Shown: positions 1 through 9,451, counted from the stretch's first letter. The stretch: 64,000 nt of DNA from Legionella sp. PC997 (GCF_014109825.1 NZ_CP059576.1:3455501-3519500), one strand, 5' to 3'. Notes: generated by a model not told the origin, from the letters alone. Numbers and translations are program-made.

Positions 1-424
1 CAATTTCAACAGGAGCAGTACCGGTTATACCGAGTTTTTTAGCAGCACCAAAGGATAAGTCAATTATCCTATTCGATAAAAAAGGACCTCGATCAGTAAT
101 CCGAACCACAATCGACCGGCCATTATTCAGGTTTTTAACCCGAACTCGGGTAGCAATTGGAAGTGTGGGATGAGCTGCTGTCATCGCATACATGTTATAG
201 CGCGCTCCGGTCGATGTTTTTTGATGTCTACCGTGTGACCCATACCAGGAAGCAACTCCTTTTGCTTTGTAATTTTTGGCAGATTTCATCACATGATATG
301 TTTTCCCTCTGACCACATAGTGATCTGGGCCATTAGGTGGCTGATGCACACAAGCAACCAGTAGCATCGGGAGTAAGCCTGTAATGAGTCGTTTAATGGT
401 CAACAAAATCGTATCATAGTTCAT
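1..424 (-). CDS. rlpA: RlpA-family septal ring lipoprotein (3' end outside window)
   Basis: Reverse-strand gene whose ATG is at 424; the C-terminus lies beyond base 1. The protein opens with a hydrophobic signal and a lipobox ending LLVAC, so it should be an outer-membrane lipoprotein. It is followed by a double-psi beta-barrel: ASWYGSHGRH, then TAAHPTLP, then VVRITDRGPF and RIIDLSFGAAKKLG, all typical of RlpA. Characterised RlpA proteins are lytic transglycosylases acting on denuded septal peptidoglycan. The His of TAAH and the Asp of TDRGPF are present. The Glu normally found in the NGE motif just upstream reads Ala here (TSTGARYN). A C-terminal SPOR domain cannot be assessed. Family assignment is firm; enzymatic activity is not. 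Confidence 0.93.
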   Translation of the reverse strand, partial: MNYDTILLTIKRLITGLLPMLLVACVHQPPNGPDHYVVRGKTYHVMKSAKNYKAKGVASWYGSHGRHQKTSTGARYNMYAMTAAHPTLPIATRVRVKNLNNGRSIVVRITDRGPFLSNRIIDLSFGAAKKLGITGTAPVEI

Positions 425-806
425 AAAATTTTCTTCTACTTCCGCAACAGATATTTTACATTTAAAGTTTCAATGTTATCGAGATGATCCTTTTTAAAAA
501 ATATCACGAGAACAAAAAACTTCCTTGCAAAAAAAATCATCAATGAGCAAAAAATTTTTTATCATTGCCCTTCAGTTGATTTGGATTATATATTTTTTTG
601 ATGAGTATATACCAATAAATTTTGTTGTATCACCTCTTTCCTAAATCAATGATGTTTATAAATAGTGGTTTTATGTTCCTGGAGGCTTGGTAAGATTTTA
701 GATATTTAATTAAAAATGAAAAAAACAAAAACTCTAAAAAAATTACGGGTATTTAAGCCCCTTTTGTAGTTTAATAAGTATTTTCAATCTTAAAAAACAT
801 TAAGTA
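425..806. other. AT-rich intergenic region
   Basis: About 380 bases between divergent rlpA and the barrel-protein gene. It must hold both promoters, but I see no convincing ORF, strong hairpin or recognisable operator, only A/T runs. Confidence 0.5.
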
Positions 807-1706
807 ATGAGTGGATTATATAAATTAAACAGGTTCAGTTTATTCCTAACTATTATCTTTTCATGCCAACAAATTTTGGCCAAAGATATCATTTCGCCAC
901 AAGCCGAAAATGAACCTCCAAATATAGGAAATTTTGCACTTCCCCCATCCCAACAGCCTGGTCCTTTTCTCTCATTTGGCCAAAGTTTAATTGAAAAGGA
1001 TCAAATGCAATTTTATGTTGCACCAAATTATTTGAAAAGTAGAAGTGAGCATTTTTCAAGCACACCCATTTCATTTGTTTATGGCTTATCCGATAAAGCG
1101 TCCCTTTTACTATCACTCCCAATTGCTGCAAGTTATGTGAGCGATAATCATTCCTCGGGAATTGGAGATATTTACATTCAAGGAGAATACTCTCCTTATG
1201 ACAATAGTACTTCAAAATATGCCGACCAGTTGACTGTTGTAGGTGGGTTGTCCGCGCCATCCGGTTCGTTTCGTAAAGACCCACCTACAGGTTTTGGGGC
1301 ACCAAGTTATTTTTTGGGAAGTACCTATAATCGCATGTCTGTAGATTGGCTATGGTTTGCTGCTTCTGGGTTAACATGGATAGAAAAAAATGGCGAGGTT
1401 AAATTAGGAACCCAATATTTATATCAATCTGGCTTAGGTCGAAACATTAAAAGCGTAACGGGGAAATACATTTTTTTTAGTTTAGTTGAAGTTCATGGAG
1501 TCCATATGGACAAAGATAAGGTCTCAGGGGAAGCAGATCCCGACACCGGAGGAGACTTATTATTAATTACCCCTTCTTTATGGTTTTCTACCCAGAAATT
1601 CTTTTTTCAGTTAGGATGGTCAACCCCAATTTACCAAGCCTTGAATGGGGAGCAAAGCAAATTTAACTATCATATCAATGGGGTTCTCGGTGTCACTTTT
1701 AACTAG
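807..1706 (+). CDS. Putative outer-membrane beta-barrel protein (transporter-like)
   Basis: 299 aa with an N-terminal hydrophobic signal ending near residues 24-26 (CQQILAKD). The rest is rich in alternating aromatic/hydrophobic strands and Gly/Ser turns, and ends in a strand closing with Phe-Asn (GVLGVTFN), as expected of an outer-membrane barrel. The pattern of LPIAASYVS, GGLSAPSG and aromatic strands recalls the MetA/phenol-degradation-associated transporter-like barrels, but I cannot confirm that family. The start has only a weak upstream AAGTA. It stands alone, with about 100 bases to the next, convergent gene. Confidence 0.75.
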   Translation: MSGLYKLNRFSLFLTIIFSCQQILAKDIISPQAENEPPNIGNFALPPSQQPGPFLSFGQSLIEKDQMQFYVAPNYLKSRSEHFSSTPISFVYGLSDKASLLLSLPIAASYVSDNHSSGIGDIYIQGEYSPYDNSTSKYADQLTVVGGLSAPSGSFRKDPPTGFGAPSYFLGSTYNRMSVDWLWFAASGLTWIEKNGEVKLGTQYLYQSGLGRNIKSVTGKYIFFSLVEVHGVHMDKDKVSGEADPDTGGDLLLITPSLWFSTQKFFFQLGWSTPIYQALNGEQSKFNYHINGVLGVTFN

Positions 1707-1814
1707 GTAGTGATTGATTATGAAGCATTTATACTATCCCTCTATAGGTGCCACTTATATTGCTTAATGTGATAAGTATTAATTATATGATTTGGTTTGT
1801 TCAAAATTAAAGAA

Positions 1815-2075
1815 TTAAATAAGCTTTATAGATACTTTGTTTGGGTCTGTCCAAATATCATTTAACTCCTCATAACATTCTTTACTTGGATGCAATTGTC
1901 CCTTGTTTCTATAAAAATTAGAAAAAACAGTTTGTTCTGCTAATTTCAATCGAGCATCTACTTCTGTATTAGCCCAAGTATCCTGGCCATTTTCAAGAAG
2001 ATTTTCATAACCTCCTATATCTCTAATTATTTTTATTGTTTCCTTATCTATTATTCGTAATCTGTAATGATTCAT
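1815..2075 (-). CDS. Hypothetical small protein
   Basis: 86 aa, no signal peptide or membrane segment, mixed charge. It reads as a compact alpha/beta protein (RLRIIDKETIKIIRDIGG near the N-terminus). A GGAG lies 6 bases before the ATG, which supports translation. I do not recognise a family. It is convergent with the barrel gene. Confidence 0.55.
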   Translation of the reverse strand: MNHYRLRIIDKETIKIIRDIGGYENLLENGQDTWANTEVDARLKLAEQTVFSNFYRNKGQLHPSKECYEELNDIWTDPNKVSIKLI

Positions 2076-2504
2076 TTTAGCTCCAGAAACTTAATATTCT
2101 CCTTTTGTTTTATATTAGCTTATTTTTAAATAGACCAAGGATTAATGAACACTAGATTCAAAAAAAATTTACAAAATTGAGCCTATAAAATCTGCACAAT
2201 TACTTGTATAGAACCCATCACTAATGAGGAGAACGACAATCCACTTCATTTGAGGAATCTATTTGGAGATGCGACATAAGTAACCAAGAAATTAGGTTAT
2301 AAAAAATTTATTCAGCATAATTCAAACATGTATTGGACAAGATAATTCAATATTAGCCACATTAACTCCCAAGCGGACTTCCCAGGCATTGGGAAATAAC
2401 TTGAGTTTAAGTAAATACAGCAATTAATAATTCTTTATGTCGTTAAGTATAAGTAGAGTTTTAATACTATAGTTATAAGTACATGGCGTTTAAGGAGAAT
2501 AATC
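2076..2504. other. Intergenic region without clear genes
   Basis: About 430 bases, AT-rich, with stops in all frames. A PmrA-box-like CTTAATATT occurs at 2090-2098 on the + strand, but the nearest + gene begins 400 bases away, so I treat it as chance. The promoter for the DUF3309 gene is presumably near 2440-2490. Confidence 0.4.
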
Positions 2505-2666
2505 ATGCTGGGGACAATATTGTTAATTGTCTTGATACTCATTTTAATTGGTGCCTTACCAAGATGGGGGCATAGTAGAGGATGGGGCTATGGGCCCTCT
2601 GGTATTATTGGGCTTATTTTAGTAATTTATTTAATATTACTTTTGATAGGGCGGGTGCCTTTTTAG
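2505..2666 (+). CDS. DUF3309 family small membrane protein
   Basis: 53 aa. It begins MLGTILLIVLILILIGALP, continues with SRGWGYGPSG and then a second hydrophobic stretch, which is the whole DUF3309 pattern: two membrane helices joined by a WGYGPSG turn. A good Shine-Dalgarno (TAAGGAG at 2491-2497) sits 7 bases before the ATG. These tiny proteins are widespread in proteobacteria and of unknown function. No operon partner is evident. Confidence 0.85.
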   Translation: MLGTILLIVLILILIGALPRWGHSRGWGYGPSGIIGLILVIYLILLLIGRVPF

Positions 2667-2935
2667 AATCTTAACTCTAAAAATAAACTCTACCTAGCGA
2701 AGCCATTGAATGAAATTATTGTTGGGGGCTTTTGAAGATGGGAAGCTCCCTAGACCAATTTACTTTTCTAATTATAGTAAATATTCCATCGGGTCCCAGG
2801 ACTCTTGGGAAGGAATCTGCTTTCGAATAGGAGGCACTCCTGGAACAATTGAAAAGAGCACATTGGGGTTCAATAAGCAGATATCCATTAATATGCAGAC
2901 TATACTTAAAATAAGATTAATAATTGGATTAAATT

Positions 2936-3073
2936 ATGAAAAAACATCCTTTCCAAAAAGGACTAGAAAAAGCAAACGAGAAATTAAAAGAAACTGATTT
3001 AGGGGTTTATAATCAAGAAAAGAAAGAAATTGGGCATCATCGAGATAATCATAAAAAAGGCAAAAAAAGATAA
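2936..3073 (+). CDS. Possible small Lys-rich protein
   Basis: 45 codons encoding a highly charged, Lys/Glu/His-rich peptide (MKKHPFQKGLEKANEKLKE at the start, HHRDNHKKGKKR at the end). Its composition looks protein-like and it begins at an ATG, but the ribosome site is weak. It overlaps the end of a 95-codon + frame (2710-2997) that has no ribosome site and looks less like a protein. I cannot name a family. Confidence 0.35.
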   Translation: MKKHPFQKGLEKANEKLKETDLGVYNQEKKEIGHHRDNHKKGKKR

Positions 3074-3203
3074 CTCCTTCTCCACCCCAGTTTGTTCCTG
3101 AATATAATTAAAACTCTTTATAATCGGTTAAGCAAAGAAGGTTCGAGCACTTTTTAAACACCCTTATTTAATCGCATGCCACTCTTCATCGTGTTGCTCA
3201 AAG

Positions 3204-3638
3204 TTATAGCTTTTTATACTCATGCAAATAATCAAACAACTCTTTATCAGATAAATGCATCAGGTTTTTTTGTATCTTTAATTTTATTAAATCAGTCGCA
3301 TTTTTATTAAGATGCTTGGAAAATAAACCCTCTATTTGAGCTGGCATTACAATTACCAATTCCTTATAAAGATTCTTATTTCTTGCTTCATTAAGTTCCA
3401 GGGCTATTTCTCTAGAAAAATTATTGTCTTGTACGTCTTCTATTTCTGTATGTGGGTCGTAGACTCCTCCTCCCCCCTTAGAATAACTTGAATTGTACCT
3501 TCCAGGTTTATCTGTAAAAAGCTCACTATCCTTTAATTTATTTTCAGGACGACTAATTTCTTTAAGTAGATTCAAAGCATCCTCTTGATATTCATAAATT
3601 CGGCAATTATTCGTATTTGCAGTAACTATCCATTTCAT
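3204..3638 (-). CDS. Host attachment family protein
   Basis: 144 aa, soluble. It matches the 'protein required for attachment to host cells' family (Pfam Host_attach) in length and layout: an N-terminal WIVTANTNNCRIYEY strand region, a central Gly-rich segment (SYSKGGGGVYDPHTE) followed by FSREIALELNEARNKNLY, then LVIVMPAQIEGLF and a C-terminal LSDKELFDYL. The ATG is preceded by AAGGAG. The family was named from plant-associated bacteria; its biochemical role is unclear and it resembles stress-type release-factor/Vms1-like folds. Family confident, function not. Confidence 0.85.
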   Translation of the reverse strand: MKWIVTANTNNCRIYEYQEDALNLLKEISRPENKLKDSELFTDKPGRYNSSYSKGGGGVYDPHTEIEDVQDNNFSREIALELNEARNKNLYKELVIVMPAQIEGLFSKHLNKNATDLIKLKIQKNLMHLSDKELFDYLHEYKKL

Positions 3639-3964
3639 TTCAATCTCCTTTTTTAAAATCAGTGGATGCCTGGGATTTTATTAGTGTAGTACAAGATCTT
3701 GAAGAACAAAAAAAATAAAAAATATGCTATTCCCTGCAATTTGCAGAAAGATGAGGTTAAATATATTAAACCTGCGCATATGTGAATGTAATACTATAGA
3801 ACAATTTCGACATAAAATAACGGGAGAGAGATTTACATGAAAGGTACTATAACCGGTAAATTAGTAAATTTGATCAAAAAATCATTGATCTACAACGGTC
3901 GACCATGTTCACATTAACCTCAAAATTAAGTAATATTGCACTCTTTTTTTTCTAGAATAATAGT
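3639..3964. other. Intergenic region
   Basis: About 325 bases. One 26-codon frame (MKGTITGKLVNLIKK..., start near 3838) follows a GGGAGAG ribosome-like site, but it is too short to call. Nothing else recognisable. Confidence 0.35.
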
Positions 3965-4795
3965 ATGAAGCTAAGTAATTTAACAGCAATGGTTCACGCC
4001 TCAGAAATAATGTATCAGCAAGTTGATAAATCTTCGTTTAAAGAATTAACCGAATTTATGGGAACTTTCAGTAAAATTTATTCCCTATTTCAAACTAGGG
4101 AACTCTATAAACTTGGTAATGCTGATATTCCATCTGAGCTCAAGATTTTTTTTGATGAAAATGACTCTGCACTTGATCCATTAAGCCGAAAGACTTTAGC
4201 TTTGGCTGATTCTATTGACAATGAGTTTAAAAAATTTCGTGCCTCGAAAAACTCTTCTCTCATGGGACAATTTTTTTCATTCTTTGTGCAATCTGATTCT
4301 GATCGCAAAGTATCGTCAAGCAGTATATACAATACTGGAATGAGCCAAACAACGAGTGGCAGTTCGGTTACCCTGGATAGCATTCTAAAGATATATAACA
4401 CCAAGGATAAAAATGTCGCCCTCCGAAAAGCAGCCCACCAAGGCAGTGTTACCCATGTTGAGTTACTAATTAATAACTTTGGCGCCGATATTAACAGCAA
4501 AAGTAGTAATGGCTTTACGGCTTTGGACTGGGCTTTCTATAATAATAAGATGGAGCCACAAGGCGTCTTCAATACACTATGCTGGCTAGGAGCAGATCAA
4601 TCAACTCTTAAACCTCTTCTTGGAAAATATGTAACCGATGATGAGTCTGAATTTCCTACAAAGGATCTGGCTTTAGCAAGAGCCATGAAACAAGAAAATC
4701 AAAAAGATATCGGCATATTAGTCACTAAGTACAAGGCAGACACGGAAAAAGCTCAAGAAATTCTGAATGCTGAAACAAAATCTCTAAGCTTTTAA
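3965..4795 (+). CDS. Short ankyrin-repeat protein, effector candidate
   Basis: 276 aa, no signal peptide. Residues about 148-210 carry an ankyrin pair: LRKAAHQGSVTHVELLINN-FGADIN, then NGFTALDWAFYNN. The first 120 residues are helical with no recognised domain, and the Ser-rich stretch about 105-135 may be a linker. The C-terminus is polar with two glutamates (KAQEILNAETKSLSF), as in many Legionella Dot/Icm substrates. Ankyrin proteins bind protein partners; the target is unknown. Monocistronic. Confidence 0.7.
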   Translation: MKLSNLTAMVHASEIMYQQVDKSSFKELTEFMGTFSKIYSLFQTRELYKLGNADIPSELKIFFDENDSALDPLSRKTLALADSIDNEFKKFRASKNSSLMGQFFSFFVQSDSDRKVSSSSIYNTGMSQTTSGSSVTLDSILKIYNTKDKNVALRKAAHQGSVTHVELLINNFGADINSKSSNGFTALDWAFYNNKMEPQGVFNTLCWLGADQSTLKPLLGKYVTDDESEFPTKDLALARAMKQENQKDIGILVTKYKADTEKAQEILNAETKSLSF

Positions 4796-4812
4796 TGGAT
4801 AAAGCGGCGTAG

Positions 4813-4833
4813 GCTGGGCTGTAAAAGCCCAGC
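4813..4833 (+). terminator. Hairpin after the ankyrin gene
   Basis: Perfect 8-bp stem GCTGGGCT / AGCCCAGC with a GTAAA loop, 18 bases after the ankyrin stop codon. No clear T-run follows, so it may terminate weakly or only stabilise the mRNA. Confidence 0.4.
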
Positions 4834-4997
4834 GTCCTGAGCATTCCTATTCTTGTTAACTCGAAAACAAAACATTAATTCATGGATCAATTCATTCGTA
4901 AGATCACGTCAAAACCTATGTTTTTGGGACATAAACAATAAAGTGCCCCCTGTAAATTGCACTATAATTATAGAAATAGACCCATTTGAGGTGATTC

Positions 4998-5207
4998 ATG
5001 TGCAACTTACGAGATGTTGTTATCTTTTTAGCTGGTGCTGCGTTTTTGCATACCATAAGCCATATTGTTTTGCCATATTTTATTACTATGCCTCTGGATA
5101 TGGGATTCATGGTGCTGACAACCCAATTTAATTTTTGGGTCATAGGAATCAGCGCTATAATTACAATTGCTTTGTTATGGTGGGCATGTAAGCTTAATAA
5201 AAAATAA
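4998..5207 (+). CDS. Small two-helix membrane protein
   Basis: 69 aa with two hydrophobic helices (DVVIFLAGAAFLHTISHIVL and NFWVIGISAIITIALLWW) and a basic C-terminus (CKLNKK). A GAGGTG ribosome site sits 5-6 bases before the ATG, which favours this frame over the two longer overlapping frames. Unknown function; likely inner-membrane. Confidence 0.7.
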   Translation: MCNLRDVVIFLAGAAFLHTISHIVLPYFITMPLDMGFMVLTTQFNFWVIGISAIITIALLWWACKLNKK

Positions 5208-5486
5208 CTTTGTGGCCAGCAAGCTCATTAGTTCCATTGTCCCTATGCTTTGTGGTTTTTGGACATGGAGCCCAAAATTTTCCTGCGTTCACAATCCCCA
5301 TCTTTTCAAGATATAAAGGGGACTAAAATCTTAGCTCATTTTATTTGGCGCACTGGAATTTGCAATTAAACGTGTAGTTATATTCAATAATATGAGATCC
5401 ATTCTTGGTCGTTAAATAAATAACCTTGACTATATGAAAAAATACTCTTACAAATTGAAAGATATTCCCATTCCTATTTGAGGTTC

Positions 5487-6707
5487 ATGGCAAGCTTAAT
5501 TGATTTCAGGATCCACTTGAGCATAGGGCTTTTGTTATTATACTCGCCATTACATGCCTCTTTTATTGAGCAAACAATGGGAACTGCTGTAGTGAAGGAT
5601 GCCACCGCTGTTTACTTTAACCCTGCGGCATTAACTATTTCACCCCATCAACAACTTATCCTCCTGAACACCCTGGCAAAAGCGCAATTTGAGTTTAGCG
5701 GGAGAGCGCAAAAAATACCTTTTGGTAATTTCGAGTCAGGATCAACAACCTCTAAATCCAATTTTTTCTTACCTTCCATGTATCTTAGCATTCCTATAAG
5801 TGAAAGATTCGTGGCGGGTTTTGCTGTCGTTGCAAATGATTTCAATCGCGAATTGGATAATCACTCAATTCTGCGCTATATCCTGGCACGCAATCAAACG
5901 AATAATATTGACTTCATTCCCGCGCTTGGCATTAAAATTAATCAATTCCTTTCCATAGGGGGAAACCTTAATTTTACCTATGCTCATCTCATCCAGGAGC
6001 CTATTTCTGCAGGCATACCCCGTTTGAATATTCCTGAAAGCCGTAGCTTGAATGACACTCAAGCAAACAGTTTGGGCGGTGATTTTGGGATACTAATTAA
6101 ACCTGGTAAAAAGACAGCCTTGGGTTTTAATTACCGCAGTGCAGTGACTTATAATTTACAGGGGAGTAGTACGATAACTGGTACGCCGAGTATTTCTTCG
6201 GATGATTACCATTTTGAGTACTGGACACCAGCAAGAAGTGTCGTGACACTAAGCCATTTTCTTAATGAAAAATTAGGCTTTATAGGAACTGTTCAATACC
6301 TGCAATGGAATATCTTTAAAGAGGTTTCTGTGTATAATTTTGCTACGCAAGCCGCCTCCCAAGTATTTATAGTCCCCCGGGCTCGCATTAATTATCACTT
6401 TCACAACAGTTGGCTTTTAACCCTCGGGACAATTTATCAAGTTTCACCAAAGTGGGTAGTCCGAGTAGCAGGAACATATAATCAGTCCCCCTCGAATGGG
6501 AGATTTCAAATAGGCCCTGGAGACAGTTGGATTACTGGTTTTTCCATGGGCTATCAATTGATGAACCATCTCACTGTTGATTTCGGTTATGGCCATGCTT
6601 TTTTTAAAAAGGAACAGATTGATATTAAAACTTCCCAGAATATTATAACGGGCACCAATGAAGGCGCCCATGACGCCGCCTCTCTCAAATTTACACTCAC
6701 CGCTTAA
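5487..6707 (+). CDS. FadL/OmpP1-type outer-membrane porin
   Basis: 406 aa from the ATG at 5487, which has TGAGG five bases upstream; an in-frame TTG at 5478 would add three residues but lacks a ribosome site. After a signal peptide ending LHAS comes the hallmark of the OMPP1/FadL/TodX family: QTMGTAVVKDATAVYFNPAAL (N-terminal plug with the NPAAL motif). The body is aromatic beta-strands, ending LKFTLTA. Members import hydrophobic substrates such as long-chain fatty acids across the outer membrane. Legionella encodes several paralogues, so the exact substrate is open. Confidence 0.9.
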   Translation: MASLIDFRIHLSIGLLLLYSPLHASFIEQTMGTAVVKDATAVYFNPAALTISPHQQLILLNTLAKAQFEFSGRAQKIPFGNFESGSTTSKSNFFLPSMYLSIPISERFVAGFAVVANDFNRELDNHSILRYILARNQTNNIDFIPALGIKINQFLSIGGNLNFTYAHLIQEPISAGIPRLNIPESRSLNDTQANSLGGDFGILIKPGKKTALGFNYRSAVTYNLQGSSTITGTPSISSDDYHFEYWTPARSVVTLSHFLNEKLGFIGTVQYLQWNIFKEVSVYNFATQAASQVFIVPRARINYHFHNSWLLTLGTIYQVSPKWVVRVAGTYNQSPSNGRFQIGPGDSWITGFSMGYQLMNHLTVDFGYGHAFFKKEQIDIKTSQNIITGTNEGAHDAASLKFTLTA

Positions 6708-7062
6708 TGGTTACTTGAATGTGACATATATAATAGTCTAGATAGCAAAGTATATTTTGATGGAAAGAGATGGATATAGGCAGGGGAGCGGATATCAGAG
6801 TGAACGTCTAAGGATGAAAAATCTTATCTATAACAAACTTTTGATTTCCTTTTTTTTGGCGATCCCGTAAAAATCGTGATAAACCTTCTGAGATATTTTT
6901 TTGTTCAAGTAATTTTTATAATGTAGGTTCTGATTAAGCCAACATGTTCCAATTGGAAATGGCTAAGTCATAGTATCCATTTTTAGTAATATAAACCACT
7001 TTTGATTATGACTTTAAATACTGAAGAAAATAATTTTAAAACGTAAACTAATAGGAGTACAA
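6708..7062. other. Intergenic region
   Basis: About 355 AT-rich bases between two + genes; no ORF, hairpin or operator that I can support. Confidence 0.4.
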
Positions 7063-7590
7063 ATGGTATTTTTTACAACTGCTGGAAGAGAACACACCCT
7101 TAATTTTAAGAAATTATCCGAATACGAAAACAATAAAGAAGAATATCTAAAACTTGCAGCTTCTTGGGCGAAAAAAGCATGGGGATATTTGCAAAATAAT
7201 GATAAACAATTTTATCTCAAGGATGTACGGGCAAAGCAGGATCAAATTTACGTTGGCACTTTTAATGATCAACCAGTGGGTATGTTTGGTTTATTTGAAA
7301 AAAATTTTCATCGATTTCAAAATGATGATGAAGATAGTGCTATCCGCGGTGAATTAAAAGTGGTTTATTTTGATTATATTTATGTAGAAGAAAACGCCCG
7401 GGGATTAGGTTTTGCCAGACAGCTTCTGGAGAAAGCAAAATCTCTAGCTGTTGAATTAGGTGCGGATTTTATTTACCTCGATACATTGAATCCGAAACTT
7501 AATAAAATGTATATAAAACTTGGAGCAAAAGTAATTTGTGAAGGGCAATACCTTGAAAATCCCACAGATGTTTTAAGTATTCATCTTTAG
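7063..7590 (+). CDS. GNAT-family N-acetyltransferase
   Basis: 175 aa. The GNAT fold is shown by the strand FDYIYVEENARGLGFARQLL, which contains the acetyl-CoA binding R-G-L-G-F-A signature, followed by the helix EKAKSLAVELGADFIYLDT and the C-terminal NKMYIKLGAKVICEG. Such enzymes transfer acetyl from acetyl-CoA to an amine; the acceptor cannot be read from sequence. The start has TAGGAG seven bases upstream. Monocistronic, with a bidirectional hairpin after it. Confidence 0.85.
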   Translation: MVFFTTAGREHTLNFKKLSEYENNKEEYLKLAASWAKKAWGYLQNNDKQFYLKDVRAKQDQIYVGTFNDQPVGMFGLFEKNFHRFQNDDEDSAIRGELKVVYFDYIYVEENARGLGFARQLLEKAKSLAVELGADFIYLDTLNPKLNKMYIKLGAKVICEGQYLENPTDVLSIHL

Positions 7591-7613
7591 TAGGTATTCT
7601 TTTCTTTTAAAAA

Positions 7614-7634
7614 TAGTCGGGCACTGCCCGACTA
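7614..7634 (-). terminator. Shared terminator hairpin between convergent genes
   Basis: Perfect 9-bp stem TAGTCGGGC / GCCCGACTA with a 3-base loop. Read on the reverse strand it is followed directly by TTTTTAAAAG, so it looks like an intrinsic terminator for the 490-aa gene, and may also stop the acetyltransferase transcript. Confidence 0.7.
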
Positions 7635-7765
7635 CTCCATTCAAAAAAAGAACTTCTGAAAGATTACTTGCACCATAAAAATTTAAATCTCTGAATACTC
7701 CAGAAAATGCATAAATGGTAATAACCCTTTTACAAGCGGGTTCTGTATACTCTGAACTTAATCAA

Positions 7766-9238
7766 TTAAGGAGCCATATTTTGAGTAGAGCTTGGGCCTT
7801 CGTCAGAATGTTCTTGACGATGTCTCTTCAAATTAACCGTAGGTCTGCTGCCCCTTTGCATCCATGATAAAATAGGATAGTGTGACTTATCTTGTTCACT
7901 CCGCTGTCTAATTCTTGATAAAGTACTGGGTTTGAAATGAGCTAATTTAGAATAATCCACACACTCTGAGCGAATTAATTGGCGTTGTTGTTCGAGCGGC
8001 AAAGCGGCTAAACTTCTAACTTGCCCTAACTCAAATGTTAGAAAATTGGTTTTATAACGATGACTCACCTCTAATAGCGCAGGAAACTCGCTAAAGCCTT
8101 GTTTCTCAACATTCTGTTTTGGATTAAAAGGATCAAATCCTTCGGTAATTTGCGGATCAATGAGTGAGTGTTCATGAATATAAGGCTTTTTGTGATAATT
8201 GACCCAACGACAATGAGGATAGGACGCCTGAAAACTCCCATTTGTTTTGGTGAAAATAGTTTTTCCATATTTTTGGGCCGCGGCAAGAACACATCCATTT
8301 CCATAAGTTCCTCCTAATAATAAGGTCTTGGATCCCGCTCTTTTACACTCCTGATTAAAAGAACGCATGGTAGCTCCAGAAGCTATTTGTTCTTCAATTT
8401 TTTTCTGAATTAAATTATCGCTGCCCAAATATTGACTAATATTCAAAAATAACTCTTTTACATCCGTTGTCTTGTAATGAATAAAGGCAGGATAAGAGGA
8501 ATCTTTACACATTATGAGTCGTTCTTGAATATTATTTAAAATAGAAAATATATAGTTTTTATGCGAAATATCGTTAAAAATATTATGAAACGATTCAATG
8601 TATAAACTATCCCAGGCGGGTAAATGAGTGGCTTGACGATAAAAATAACGGTCGTTTATCCAACACTCTTTATGTGTTCTAAGACAGCTAAAAAATATGT
8701 CTAACTTTGCAACATCATTATCAAATGCACTCCGATATAGAGGATCGATTCGTAGTGGAGAAAGCATTGGGGTAAGAAATTTTAAAGCCCTTTTGGCATT
8801 ACTTAAAACACAGAAAGGAAGAATCTCATTTTCGATATTTTTGTCTTCTTTACTTCCAGTCATTATGAGTTCATTTTGGTGTTTTACTACTTCATTCATT
8901 AATGCAAAAAAGTAAACAACTTGTTGGGTTTTTAAAACAGACGGGTGGGTTTCTTTCTGTATATACTCAAGAAAAGCTTCCTCGTTTGGAAAATGTACTA
9001 TTTGAGCAGCAAATTGATTCAAAGCAATTAAGGCATTTTGAAACTCTTGAATCGATGCAAAGAATACCAGTTCCTTCATAATAATGTCTATTTCTTCATT
9101 TAATGGAACTTCCTCTCTTTGAGAACCTTCTATGGCCTTGATTAAGTTAATCACACTATCTCGTGTGAGGTCTTTTTTAGGATTTATCTTAAATCCTTCA
9201 ATCCTACTCGCCTCTTTTTTATCTTGCATTAATGACAA
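7766..9238 (-). CDS. Unrecognised 490-aa protein, effector candidate
   Basis: No signal peptide or membrane segment and no family I recognise. The N-terminal 270 residues are helical. A central segment SKTLLLGGTYGNGCVLAAAQ, followed by ASYPHCRWVNYHKK, is the most motif-like part, with clustered Gly, Cys and His that could be an active site. The C-terminus is basic then polar with glutamates (RHRQEHSDEGPSSTQNMAP), consistent with a Dot/Icm secretion signal. Effector status is inference from composition and setting. Confidence 0.6.
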   Translation of the reverse strand: MSLMQDKKEASRIEGFKINPKKDLTRDSVINLIKAIEGSQREEVPLNEEIDIIMKELVFFASIQEFQNALIALNQFAAQIVHFPNEEAFLEYIQKETHPSVLKTQQVVYFFALMNEVVKHQNELIMTGSKEDKNIENEILPFCVLSNAKRALKFLTPMLSPLRIDPLYRSAFDNDVAKLDIFFSCLRTHKECWINDRYFYRQATHLPAWDSLYIESFHNIFNDISHKNYIFSILNNIQERLIMCKDSSYPAFIHYKTTDVKELFLNISQYLGSDNLIQKKIEEQIASGATMRSFNQECKRAGSKTLLLGGTYGNGCVLAAAQKYGKTIFTKTNGSFQASYPHCRWVNYHKKPYIHEHSLIDPQITEGFDPFNPKQNVEKQGFSEFPALLEVSHRYKTNFLTFELGQVRSLAALPLEQQRQLIRSECVDYSKLAHFKPSTLSRIRQRSEQDKSHYPILSWMQRGSRPTVNLKRHRQEHSDEGPSSTQNMAP

Positions 9239-9451
9239 CCCTTAAATTTAACTGAACAAAAAGTGGGTATTATAAAAATAAAATGGTAGAACTCCAGACA
9301 ATTATCGAATTGTTCAATGATCATATTTGGATAACGACCACTATAAGCATGCGTTCAGGGACCTAAGGGGAATGTCTATGTACTTTTTCAATCTAGACAA
9401 AAACTCCCTAAGTCTGATATATGTATGGATACCCCAAAATCAAGGAAGAAC

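Noticed and set aside
889-1284. 131-codon reverse frame
   Set aside because: Entirely inside the outer-membrane barrel gene, with no ribosome site and non-protein-like composition.
2090-2098. CTTAATATT matching the PmrA core
   Set aside because: No second half-site and no forward gene start within 400 bases; probably chance in AT-rich DNA.
2710-2997. 95-codon forward frame
   Set aside because: No ribosome site and odd composition; it overlaps a more plausible 45-codon frame. Left out as a gene.
4853-5143. Forward (92 codons) and reverse (75 codons) frames over the small membrane protein
   Set aside because: Both overlap the 69-aa gene, which alone has a strong ribosome site and membrane-helix pattern.
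9425-9451. Upstream ATG for the cupin gene
   Set aside because: It would place nine charged residues before the signal peptide and has no ribosome site; the ATG at 9452 has AAGGAAG.
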